A DNA stretch of 64,000 nucleotides from Aliivibrio salmonicida LFI1238 (GTDB lineage: Bacteria > Pseudomonadota > Gammaproteobacteria > Enterobacterales > Vibrionaceae), in contig NC_011312.1 of assembly GCF_000196495.1 (NCBI RefSeq), positions 3,038,001-3,102,000 of the forward strand. The letters are read 5' to 3'. Position numbers and translations under genes: made by a program. Numbering within the stretch: the first letter of the stretch is position 1; the number at the start of each line of letters is the position of its first letter. Of the stretch, positions 54,365 to 62,410 are shown piece by piece. Under the pieces are notes generated by a model. The model worked only from the letters and a program-made list of their open reading frames with translations, made no database searches and had not been told where the DNA came from.

Positions 54365-54851
54365 TATTGAGTTGATTACGTCCACCACACTGAGGACAAA
54401 ATCGAAACTCTCTCGCCATAAAGCCATATTGAATTGATTTACTGATCATAAAAAAAAGTGATTCTTTCACTAATAAAAGTGACCTTAAATTAGTATAAAT
54501 CAACGTCTGTTCTACATGCTCATCATTCAACCATAATACTGGTCTGTTCTCGTATTCTCCAATGCGCACGGCGCTTTCAAAAGGTAAGTTCATATCAATG
54601 GCGCTACCATAAGGGAGAGATTCTGCTTCTAACCAAATTGCGGAATCATTCACGACACACCAATACGCTTTTGTATGTTGGTTTAACATCTTTCTCACAA
54701 CCCTCTTGCAGCCATCAATATTTACTGGCAATCTTAATCAATATAGTAATGAGTGTATACCTAACCCATTTCCGCTGAAACCGTATTTGGGTGTAACTTA
54801 GGTATAGCTATAAAACTTTGGTTTATGACTTGCAACTACAAGGATATCGTT

Positions 54852-55334
54852 ATGCTAACTAAACTAAATCAATTTCAAGAAGAATGGGGTGGGAATAGCG
54901 AGGTTATTGATCATTGGTTATCAACTCGTCAAGACTTGCTAGTTGAATACTGTAAATTGGCAGGCCTACCTCCTTTTGATTCATCAAACTCCTCTCTGCC
55001 GTCTTTCTCATCAATTCAATTGTTTACACAGCATTTAATTGATTATATTTCTGAAGGACATTTCAAAATTTATAACATGGTAATGGCGAAGTGGGATTCA
55101 ACTGGTTTTTCTCCAACAGAAGAGATGAGTCAGCTATATGCCAAAATCACAAAAACAACCGATCCAATGTTGAATTTTACCGATAAATACTCACAAGAAA
55201 ATGAAGACTTACTGCTCTCTGACTTTGATAAAGATTTTTCAATCTTAGGTGAGACCATTGGCGAACGTTTTGAACTGGAAGATGGGCTAATTGAGCAAAT
55301 TGCGACTAGTTTAAATCACCCACCAGGGGCTTAA
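54852..55334 (+). CDS. rsd: Sigma-70 anti-sigma factor Rsd
   Basis: The 160-residue protein from the ATG at 54852 belongs to Rsd/AlgQ: LTKLNQFQEEWGGNSEVIDHWLSTRQDLLVEYCKLAGL and the C-terminal LGETIGERFELEDGLIEQI align with E. coli Rsd. It binds sigma-70 in stationary phase and lowers housekeeping transcription. Divergent from nudC, the same arrangement as in E. coli. AAGGAT stands about 7 bases before the ATG. An earlier ATG at 54825 lacks such support. Confidence 0.93.
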   Translation: MLTKLNQFQEEWGGNSEVIDHWLSTRQDLLVEYCKLAGLPPFDSSNSSLPSFSSIQLFTQHLIDYISEGHFKIYNMVMAKWDSTGFSPTEEMSQLYAKITKTTDPMLNFTDKYSQENEDLLLSDFDKDFSILGETIGERFELEDGLIEQIATSLNHPPGA

Positions 55335-55335
55335 C

Positions 55336-55372
55336 AAAAAAGAGCGTTTATGTATTTTAAACGCTCTTTTTC
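55336..55372. terminator. Terminator between rsd and csgG
   Basis: AAAAAAGAGCGTTTA pairs with TAAACGCTCTTTTT around a short loop. It suits both converging genes. Confidence 0.88.
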
Positions 55373-55374
55373 CG

Positions 55375-56210
55375 TTATAAAACTTGATTCGTTTCTGAGG
55401 AATACTTGCGGAATATTGGGTTTTCTTTGCCATTTGGATTCTCTGGACGCCATAAGCCCTCTTCAATCCCTTTAACAATGAGATGAATCACCGCTGAGTC
55501 AATTGCTGACATTAACGCAATATTTACGGGCTCATTATTGGTGTAACCTAACTCCACCTCTAATAACTCTTTATAATCAACAAATCGAAATGCCCCTGCT
55601 GATAATTCATAGGATAAGATTGTTTTACTTGTTGTTACACTCGTTAAAATTTTCCCACTTCGAACATCGACGGCTCTGATGTTAACCGTTACCTGATCTG
55701 CTCTATATTGCCCTGAACCACCAATACCTAGATATCGAGCACCAGCCCCTCCTGTTTTAATATTTGAATCATAAGCGACAATCCCCCCTTCAATCATGAC
55801 ATTCGCTGACAAAAGCGAAGGCAATGTTGAACCATGGTTACTGATTGACTCTTGTTTTTTTGTGCCGCTCTAATTATCTTTCTTTCCGTTAACAGGTTTT
55901 GAAGCCCTTGACGCTCTAACGGATAAAACCATTCAGAATCCAACAATGCCATTGTGAGTAAAGCCGTACCGCCCTGAGGGACTGCCGTTGAGAAGTTACT
56001 ATTAGGCTGAGGCTTATACTGCCCGGTCTGATCTCTGAAATCATAAACAGAAACATAAATTTTACCTTGAGGTTTAGGCAAAGAGATCAAATCTAAATAC
56101 GTGGCACCACGCTGCATTAATGTCGGAGATTCAGAAGCATCAGGAACTCCAATTGATTTAGAGCAACCTGATATCATAAAAAGTAATAAAAATAACATTG
56201 AATATTTCAT
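55375..56210 (-). pseudogene. csgG: Curli secretion channel CsgG, frameshifted
   Basis: Two frames (55794-56210 and 55375 to about 55855) encode one CsgG, the outer-membrane lipoprotein pore for curli subunits. The first has the lipoprotein signal MKYSMLFLLLFMISGC and runs to LERQGLQNLLTERKIIRAAQK, then goes wrong. The second holds SANVMIEGGIVAYDSN, GGAGARYLGIGG, TSKTILSYELSAGAFRF and the C-terminus. The switch point is an A7 tract on the minus strand (55855-55861). One more A restores AAQKKQESISNHGSTLPSLLSANVM (shown as key run only) and a normal length of about 277. Without it the pore cannot form. The shift may be recent and reversible, or a sequencing error. Confidence 0.9.
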
Positions 56211-56232
56211 TGCTGATTCCTTAGCTTAGAAA

Positions 56233-56634
56233 TTAATCTGGAGTAAGACCACTGACTTGTATTTCAGAGGTTTCACCTGTTTCTTTATCAACAATTTGAA
56301 TCAGTAACGCTCCAGAATCATCAACAATATTAAGTATAAAATCATCAGTAACTAATTGGCCTGTATTACCGTTGCCCACATCCGCCAATAGCTGGCTAAT
56401 CAAACGAGATTCTAAACTTGAGGTTAAGCGATCTAACGCCGATTCTTGCTCAAATAATGAGTCATCTTGCGGCCCTTTATAATCATTAATGGCATTCGCT
56501 CCAGCAAATAAATGGCTTGTGTTAAGCGGGTTTCCCCCAAAATTTGGATTTACTGGAATATAAACAAGCTCACTTGCTTGACCTACGCTTGCTACCATAT
56601 TGATCAGAATAAAGAGTATGATCCTTATGTTCAT
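56233..56634 (-). CDS. csgF: Curli assembly protein CsgF
   Basis: The 133-residue protein has a signal peptide ending VGQA and then SELVYIPVNPNFGGNPLNTSHL, the conserved part that in E. coli plugs into the CsgG pore, followed by an acidic body. CsgF couples secretion to nucleation by CsgB on the cell surface. It sits between csgE and csgG in the normal csgDEFG order and is open. Confidence 0.93.
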   Translation of the reverse strand: MNIRIILFILINMVASVGQASELVYIPVNPNFGGNPLNTSHLFAGANAINDYKGPQDDSLFEQESALDRLTSSLESRLISQLLADVGNGNTGQLVTDDFILNIVDDSGALLIQIVDKETGETSEIQVSGLTPD

Positions 56635-56643
56635 GCTACATCC

Positions 56644-57105
56644 TTAGATCTCCGGAAAATCGAGATCATATGTATCTTTAAATAATTTTTCTGTTTGCCA
56701 TTTCACGATATATTGATTAACCGCTTCTACTGCTTGCTCTGCTTTCTCTTCTGCTTGTCTTTGACCTGGAGAAAGAGCGCCTCGATAAATCACCTTATCA
56801 AAATGGTAAACCCCGATAATGCTGCCAGATAATGCTGTTGGTCTCTCTTTTACAGTTAAGTTCACGCCTAGATCATCGTATTTACTGTTCATTTTTATGG
56901 AAAAAGAAAAATAAAAATCTTTTCCTAATCGAGTTAAAGTACGATCAATAATTAACCCATCAATCTCAACAAGGTCATCAACCTCATTTACCTTGTCTTT
57001 TTCTAATGGTGTCGAATTTTCTAATGCTGCTTTGCTTTCAGAAGCATTCGATAGAGAAGAAAAAAGTAACGCCATAAGTACTTTAAATAAAATATATTTA
57101 TTCAT
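56644..57105 (-). CDS. csgE: Curli secretion specificity factor CsgE
   Basis: This 153-residue periplasmic protein has a signal peptide (MNKYILFKVLMALLFSSLSNA) and the CsgE core (EIDGLIIDRTLTRLGKDFYFSF, SPGQRQAEEKAEQAVEAVNQYIV). CsgE caps CsgG and selects curli subunits. Its start overlaps the csgD stop by 4 bases (ATGA), so both are translated together. The frame is intact. Confidence 0.93.
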   Translation of the reverse strand: MNKYILFKVLMALLFSSLSNASESKAALENSTPLEKDKVNEVDDLVEIDGLIIDRTLTRLGKDFYFSFSIKMNSKYDDLGVNLTVKERPTALSGSIIGVYHFDKVIYRGALSPGQRQAEEKAEQAVEAVNQYIVKWQTEKLFKDTYDLDFPEI

Positions 57106-57749
57106 TCACTTATCCCTTCAAAGTCATACCCCTTTGTCCATATCATTGCTTGCAAGCGATTCTTTACATTCAATTTTTTAAATACATTATGCAAATGTGT
57201 TTTAACCGTATTTTCACTAACAAAAAGTGTATTTGCGATATCTATATTTGATGCCCCTAAAGAAAGAAGCTTTAATATTTCTTTTTCTCTTGTCGTTAAA
57301 GAAACCGATGATGTTAATATTCCATTTTGTTTTGAACGATAAATAGAAATAAGATCATTTGTTATTTTCCGGCTAAGCCACATCTCACCATCAATTATTT
57401 TCTTTACCCCTTCAGATATTACGTCGACATTATCTTTTTCATAAAAAACGCCAACAACACTGGGGTATCTCATTATATTTTTTGTTATATTTTCATTAGT
57501 TACGTTAAAGAGTATTTCTTTTACCTTCAATTTATATTTCGTTATAACAGAGAGATACTGTTTATATTTCTTATCTGTTTGGTTTTTAAAATCCAAAATA
57601 ACTAAAATGTCTTCATCTTCTTTTTCTCCTTTCATACCTAACTCATCACAATCAAGTGTCATTATCTTTCTACCAGAAGATTTTTCTAATAAATCAATGA
57701 GTAAAGATGAATACAAGGTTGGACTTGATGATAAATAATAAATGTTCAT
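57102..57749 (-). CDS. csgD: Biofilm/curli master regulator CsgD
   Basis: The 215-residue LuxR/FixJ-type regulator has an N-terminal receiver-like domain lacking clear phosphorylation residues and a C-terminal helix-turn-helix (TTREKEILKLLSLGASNIDIANTLFVSENTVKTHLHNVFKKLNVKNRLQAMIW). Length is nearly that of E. coli CsgD (216). It is first in the leftward csgDEFG operon and divergent from csgB, just as in enterobacteria, so it likely activates csgBA. The frame is open. Confidence 0.92.
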   Translation of the reverse strand: MNIYYLSSSPTLYSSLLIDLLEKSSGRKIMTLDCDELGMKGEKEDEDILVILDFKNQTDKKYKQYLSVITKYKLKVKEILFNVTNENITKNIMRYPSVVGVFYEKDNVDVISEGVKKIIDGEMWLSRKITNDLISIYRSKQNGILTSSVSLTTREKEILKLLSLGASNIDIANTLFVSENTVKTHLHNVFKKLNVKNRLQAMIWTKGYDFEGISE

Positions 57750-58143
57750 CCCTGACCTCCACTAATATTGTTATTTAAAACTAGTTCAAACGGACTATAT
57801 ATCCACTAAATAACTAAGTATTCCGTAGATATATAAGGCCAGTATCAAAATTGAGAATATAATAATAGTAACAAAAACAAAACCCCTAATACTTTAGTTT
57901 ATTTTTTTAAATTAAAAATATCATAATTAAGTTCATGGTTGTTCTCTGTGTAAATCCCATACTTTTGATGTAGCAAACTTGCTATTGAAAAGAGGGATAC
58001 TGATATGAAAAAACTATCAGTAAATTATCTCTATTTATTAATGGCTGTGAGTAGTTATACATACGCAGATTTAGATTTAGGCATCAACGAGTTTAATGCA
58101 CCTAGTGAGCTAACTGAATTATCAGAGCTTAATACGGGTCATA

Positions 58144-59261
58144 AGTAGTCACGCAAAAGTTATTGTGAATTTTTCGCCGTAATAATTTAATATGTTTTTG
58201 ATGTTAATACTGAGGTCTTCAAACGTTTTGAACGCTTCACATGGTAACCATTCATATTTTACTTTCTTCCACAATATCTCAATGATATTGAGCTCTGGAG
58301 AGTACGGTGGTAGATAACAAACTAATACATCATTCATCAACCACTCATGCAATTTTTGTTTAAATTTTGCTGACCTATGAAAAGAGGCATTATCTAAGAT
58401 AATAAAGCATGGCTTATCGTTTTTTCGTGCGTTGATAAAGTGCTCAAATGCATCAATTACTGTATCGGTAGTTACTCTTCCTTCCGTTGTTTGAAAACTC
58501 AATTTACCTTGTCTACTTAAGAAGCCAAGAACATTGAGCCGTTTGCTGTGTGAATGAGCAGGCCTTAGCGATTGAACACCGATAGGTCCCCAACAATAAG
58601 GAAGATTAGATTTCTGACTAAAGCCTGACTCATCAAAATAAAAGAGTTCACATTTATTCGTACGTTCCATTTCAATCAATGAATTCAATATATTACTGAA
58701 ATTATTGAATTTCATATCGTCACGCTTTAACTTTAATGAGTGTCGGGCTCTTTTGTAACTGTAATCACTTTTTTTATATTTCGTTTAATAGTGTCTAAGC
58801 TGGATTTTTTACCTGTTTCTTCTTCAAGTATTGCTTGTGCTCGTTTAAGTTGATGTGGCTCTTCATCAACCAATGACTTCAAACGATATACTTCTGCTTC
58901 TGTGTAAATAGGTTTTCTACCTATACGAACAGCGTCATACAATCCGAGCATTCCACAGGCTTCCCAATGGTCTATCCATGACGATATGGTCTCAAATTTA
59001 GCGTCTAAAATATCAGTTAACGCTAAAATAGAGTAGCCTTTATCACTGAGAATAATCGCATGTGCTCGTATTCTTACTCTATTTTTTGGATGATTAGCGA
59101 TCGCTTCTTTTAGGGTTATTTTTTCATTGTCTGTTAAAGGATTAACTGCTTTCATTATGATATAGACACTGACGTTAAAATACTCATTTTAATACCATAT
59201 GGATATATGGATATATGGTAAAGGCGAAATCTTCATTCTCGAAAACTTATCATTAACTACT
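58144..59261 (-). mobile_element. IS630-family element, about 1118 bp
   Basis: The ends are AGTAGT and ACTACT, with a further inner match ending TTTCGCC on both sides. TA dinucleotides flank it (58142-58143 and 59262-59263), the IS630 hallmark. The right-hand TA is also the first two bases of the IS982 end that follows, so it seems to have landed exactly on that border. Upstream of orfA, ATATGG is repeated several times (about 59198-59217). Confidence 0.8.
58149..59155 (-). CDS. IS630-family transposase, two frames joined by -1 frameshift
   Basis: orfA (58733-59155, 140 residues) holds the helix-turn-helix part (SILALTDILDAKFETISSWIDHWEACGMLGLYD). orfB (58149-58715, 188 residues) holds the catalytic DDE part (YFDESGFS, FIILDNASFHRS, YLPPYSPELNIIEILWKKVKYEW). 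They are joined by a -1 shift at an A7 run (minus strand, 58769-58775; ATA AAA AAA G), which gives KSDYSYKRARHSL. Several IS630 members use such shifts, so this may be programmed rather than damage. The stop lies only 5 bases inside the IS end. Confidence 0.82.
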
Positions 59262-59929
59262 TAACCTGAATTCTGGATAAAACATGCTTTAAGCGAGGAT
59301 TAGTTCAAATTCACATTCTGATAGCTTAATTCGTGGCTTTTGTTTTTTTAAACAATAAGCCACAACGCCTGAAATTACATTTAGCATGAAACCAGTCACG
59401 CTACGATGACGGCTATGTTCAATTTGAGAGATATTCTTCAATTGGTCATTTATCGTTTCGATAATGTATCTCTTTGATAACATAGCCTTATCAAAAGCAC
59501 TTATCTCTTTTGCTTTCATGTTTTTTCGCGAGGTAGTCACTAAATCGACATCAGAGTTCTTTAAGCTCTCACTCAACTTTTTACCTATGTACCCTTTATC
59601 AGCGTACAATTTCCCCGAGAGTTCTTTGCATAAATCAGGTACAGGAGTCCTATCATTTACATTGCCAGCTGTGATTTTCAGCGAAATAATTTCTCCAAGA
59701 TGGTTAATCAATAAATGAAGTTTGAAGCCGAAAAACCATCCCATGGTACCTTTTCCTCTTTTCGCAACACCATCAAAGACTTTATGGCGAGGAATTCGAA
59801 TGTTATGGCATACTTTAAGACTCGTGGAGTCAACAAAAGCAATGCCAGTCGGCTTACCTTTGATAGATTGAAAATAGGCACACATTGGGGCGATTAGGCT
59901 AGGCATTTTGCTCACAAATCGAGTGTAGC
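59262..59929 (-). pseudogene. Partial tandem copy of the IS982 element, truncated transposase
   Basis: This 668-bp block looks identical to 59930-60597, the left two thirds of the full IS982 copy next to it. It begins with the same end (TAACCTGAATTCTGG) and contains the last 208 codons of the transposase (59289-59915), cut off before the N-terminal 88. There is no right end, so it cannot move by itself. It could come from a slipped or aborted transposition or from unequal recombination. Confidence 0.88.
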
Positions 59930-60934
59930 TAACCTGAATTCTGGATAAAACATGCTTTAAGCGAGGATTAGTTCAAATTCACATTCTGATAGCTTAATTC
60001 GTGGCTTTTGTTTTTTTAAACAATAAGCCACAACGCCTGAAATTACATTTAGCATGAAACCAGTCACGCTACGATGACGGCTATGTTCAATTTGAGAGAT
60101 ATTCTTCAATTGGTCATTTATCGTTTCGATAATGTATCTCTTTGATAACATAGCCTTATCAAAAGCACTTATCTCTTTTGCTTTCATGTTTTTTCGCGAG
60201 GTAGTCACTAAATCGACATCAGAGTTCTTTAAGCTCTCACTCAACTTTTTACCTATGTACCCTTTATCAGCGTACAATTTCCCCGAGAGTTCTTTGCATA
60301 AATCAGGTACAGGAGTCCTATCATTTACATTGCCAGCTGTGATTTTCAGCGAAATAATTTCTCCAAGATGGTTAATCAATAAATGAAGTTTGAAGCCGAA
60401 AAACCATCCCATGGTACCTTTTCCTCTTTTCGCAACACCATCAAAGACTTTATGGCGAGGAATTCGAATGTTATGGCATACTTTAAGACTCGTGGAGTCA
60501 ACAAAAGCAATGCCAGTCGGCTTACCTTTGATAGATTGAAAATAGGCACACATTGGGGCGATTAGGCTAGGCATTTTGCTCACAAATCGAGTGTAGCTAA
60601 GTAAATTTGGAAAGTATCCTTTCCAATATTGATGAACTAACCCGATATAGAAGTTCTTGAAATCTCTATGATTTGATTGATGAAAAGCGATGACAATAGT
60701 CATACATTCACTAGTAGACATTACTGACTGACGTTTTCTTTTTCTCTCACTAGCCTCAACAAGGTATTTTTCCCATTGAGATAAGAATTGATAACAAAAA
60801 TCATCGACATCACAAAATATATCAACTAATTTATTCATCTTGCCCACCTTTTAAAATACGTTCAAATAATTCTTGGTCGAAAGATCTGATCGTTAGGTGG
60901 GCAATTAGTTCAGCCTTATCCAGAATTCAGGTTA
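59930..60934 (-). mobile_element. IS982-family insertion sequence, 1005 bp, full copy
   Basis: It is bounded by perfect inverted repeats of about 19 bp (TAACCTGAATTCTGGATAA at 59930-59948 and its complement at 60916-60934). The right end abuts csgB directly. The transposase is intact. The left side abuts the partial copy rather than csgB. Confidence 0.92.
59957..60847 (-). CDS. IS982-family transposase
   Basis: This 296-residue DDE transposase has the IS982 pattern: LVDIFCDVDDFCYQFL at the N-terminus, then AFVDSTSLKVC, KLYADKGYIGKKL and IETINDQLKNISQIEHSRHRSV, which hold the likely catalytic Asp, Asp and Glu. Length is normal. It is read opposite to csgB. The copy should be functional. Confidence 0.93.
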   Translation of the reverse strand: MGKMNKLVDIFCDVDDFCYQFLSQWEKYLVEASERKRKRQSVMSTSECMTIVIAFHQSNHRDFKNFYIGLVHQYWKGYFPNLLSYTRFVSKMPSLIAPMCAYFQSIKGKPTGIAFVDSTSLKVCHNIRIPRHKVFDGVAKRGKGTMGWFFGFKLHLLINHLGEIISLKITAGNVNDRTPVPDLCKELSGKLYADKGYIGKKLSESLKNSDVDLVTTSRKNMKAKEISAFDKAMLSKRYIIETINDQLKNISQIEHSRHRSVTGFMLNVISGVVAYCLKKQKPRIKLSECEFELILA

Positions 60935-61391
60935 CTTAATAATAATGCCATAGTAGATCTTACTACTTCGACAAATTCTCGAATAACTATCGTGCAGCAT
61001 AATGTAAGTGGAGCAGGAAATAATAAAGCAAAAGTAAGACAAGCTGGCTATAACAATACAGCGACAGTATTGCAGCTTGGAAGCAATAACACAGGGCTAA
61101 TCGTTCAAAATGGCACAAATAATTCAGCCTCTCTAGAGCAATGGGGTGTGAACCATGAAGCGTCTATTTTACAGGATGGTAATGACAATATTGCCTATTT
61201 AAGACAGGCGGGTAATGGGAAACAAAACGCAGTAAATCAAACGGGTGATTCAAATATTGCAGCAGCAGTGAATAAAAATAATGGTGCAGGTTTTTCCATT
61301 AGTCAGACTGGCAATCAAGGAATTATCTTAGTCAATGGAATGGATAGATTCATATCCATCATAAATTAAAATCATTTCAAGGAAGTTTATT

Positions 61392-62336
61392 ATGAAAAAG
61401 CTAGCAATCGCAATCTCAACCATCTTACTGTCTAGTACAGTTTATGCAGGAAATACAGCAGACGTAGAGTTGTTTAATGCAGATGATAATGACGTTAATA
61501 TTTTCCAATTATCTCCCGCTGTTGGTAATGACGCAGATGTGTTAATTAGAAATTCGGATGATAATGACGTTGATATCTATCAAATGGGACGCCACAACGA
61601 AGCAGTAGTACGAGCTCGTAATGGTAGTGATGATAATGACCTAATGATAGAGCAAGATGGCCGTCATAATAGAGCTGTATTAAAAGCTCGTTTTGGTAGT
61701 GACGATAATGATTTTTCTATTGAACAAGATGGTCGTAATAATCTAGGTAAAGTTATTGCTTATGGAAGTGATGATAACAATGGATTAATAGATCAACGTG
61801 GACGAAGCAATAAAGCTAATATCAACTTTGATAATGCAGACAATAATGCAAATAATAAAATTGTACAAAGAGGCCGTCGAAACGAAGGTGATATAAGTAT
61901 TATGGGCGGTTCAAACAATGGAACTCTTAAAATTCACCAAAAAGGACGTGATAACGATTCTACAATTCATGTTTATGGTGGTTCAGGTAATGATGCATTA
62001 ACAAAAATTAATGGTAATGACAATACAACTTATACTGCATTCTATGCCGGTGCATCAGACAATGATACGAACATACGTATGAAAAATGATTCACTAGATA
62101 ACACGGTTTATGCCGTTGTTGTTGGTGGTAGCTTTAATGAAGCAGATGTAACAATTGACGCAAGTAATGATAACTACCTTACTGTCTCTCAATGGGGTAG
62201 TGATTCTGATGCCACTCTTACTTTGGAAAATGGATCAAATAATAACTGGATGATGATTAATCAAACTAATAATGATTCAGCGACTGTTATGGCTGACAAT
62301 AGTAGTAATAACGTTGTTTTAATCACACAGTTATAA
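61392..62336 (+). CDS. csgA: Curlin major subunit CsgA-like, long Asp/Asn-rich repeat protein
   Basis: The 314-residue protein has a signal peptide (MKKLAIAISTILLSSTVYA) and about 12 repeats of 22-26 residues. The first ones follow a clear pattern, GSDDND..IEQDGRHN.AV..AR, which keeps the curlin spacing Q-x-G-x-x-N-x-A; later ones (QWGSDSD, INQTNNDS) are looser. E. coli CsgA has 151 residues and five repeats, so this one is twice as long and much more acidic. It lies 22 bases after csgB, as expected, with AAGGAAG before the ATG. The frame is whole, but with csgG and csgB broken the product could be neither exported through CsgG nor nucleated. No csgC-like gene is visible. Confidence 0.9.
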   Translation: MKKLAIAISTILLSSTVYAGNTADVELFNADDNDVNIFQLSPAVGNDADVLIRNSDDNDVDIYQMGRHNEAVVRARNGSDDNDLMIEQDGRHNRAVLKARFGSDDNDFSIEQDGRNNLGKVIAYGSDDNNGLIDQRGRSNKANINFDNADNNANNKIVQRGRRNEGDISIMGGSNNGTLKIHQKGRDNDSTIHVYGGSGNDALTKINGNDNTTYTAFYAGASDNDTNIRMKNDSLDNTVYAVVVGGSFNEADVTIDASNDNYLTVSQWGSDSDATLTLENGSNNNWMMINQTNNDSATVMADNSSNNVVLITQL

Positions 62337-62355
62337 TCACACATACGTTTAAATA

Positions 62356-62390
62356 TAAAAAAAGCCCTGCATTTCTGTAGGGCTTTTTAT
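62356..62390. terminator. Terminator between csgA and rpoC
   Basis: AAAAAAAGCCCT and AGGGCTTTTT pair around a 10-base loop. The A and T runs suit both converging genes. Confidence 0.88.
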
Positions 62391-62410
62391 TTAGCGAATA
62401 TTAAAACTAA

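Larger units (their letters stand above)
52486..54731 (-). pseudogene. nudC: NADH pyrophosphatase, split by an IS91-family element
   Basis: Two leftward pieces make one NudC, the Nudix enzyme that hydrolyses NADH and removes NAD caps from RNA. The N-terminal piece (54365-54731) ends at FCPQCGGRNQLN, the first half of the zinc ribbon. The C-terminal piece (52486 to about 52928) resumes at SNQIAMQCNECRKLHYPR, the second half, and contains the Nudix box (GFVEVGETLEMAVEREVFEETGI). Joined without the IS they give QLNSSNQIAMQC in frame and about 270 residues, near the family's 257. Neither part can work alone: the first lacks the Nudix domain. An ATG at 52953 lies in the IS end and could make a fragment with an intact Nudix box. 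Confidence 0.9.
58005..61369 (+). pseudogene. csgB: Curli nucleator CsgB, split by a nest of insertion sequences
   Basis: The 5' piece (58005 to about 58134) gives a signal peptide (MKKLSVNYLYLLMAVSSYTYA) and DLDLGINEFNAPSELTELSELN. The 3' piece (about 60935-61369) gives NNNAIVDLTT and then curlin repeats (VRQAGYNNTATVLQLGSNN, LEQWGVNHEASILQDGNDN, LRQAGNG) and ends DRFISIIN. CTTAATA occurs in the same reading phase at both break points (58128-58134 and 60935-60941); joining them gives ELNNNAIVDL in frame. A GTG at 60992 could not make a secreted product, because the signal peptide is lost. CsgB would have been the surface anchor and nucleator for CsgA. Confidence 0.9.

Noticed and set aside
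54357..54731. A small unknown zinc-finger protein gene
   Set aside because: Its sequence is the N-terminal half of NudC, ending at the first CxxC of the zinc ribbon; the rest is on the other side of the IS91 element.
60992..61369. A free-standing small curli protein with a GTG start
   Set aside because: The frame is open upstream to the IS end, and the start and signal peptide lie beyond the insertion; it is the 3' part of csgB.
61392..62336. A CRISPR-like or satellite DNA repeat
   Set aside because: The periodicity is in the protein (curlin repeats); the DNA repeats are diverged and lie in one open frame with a signal peptide.
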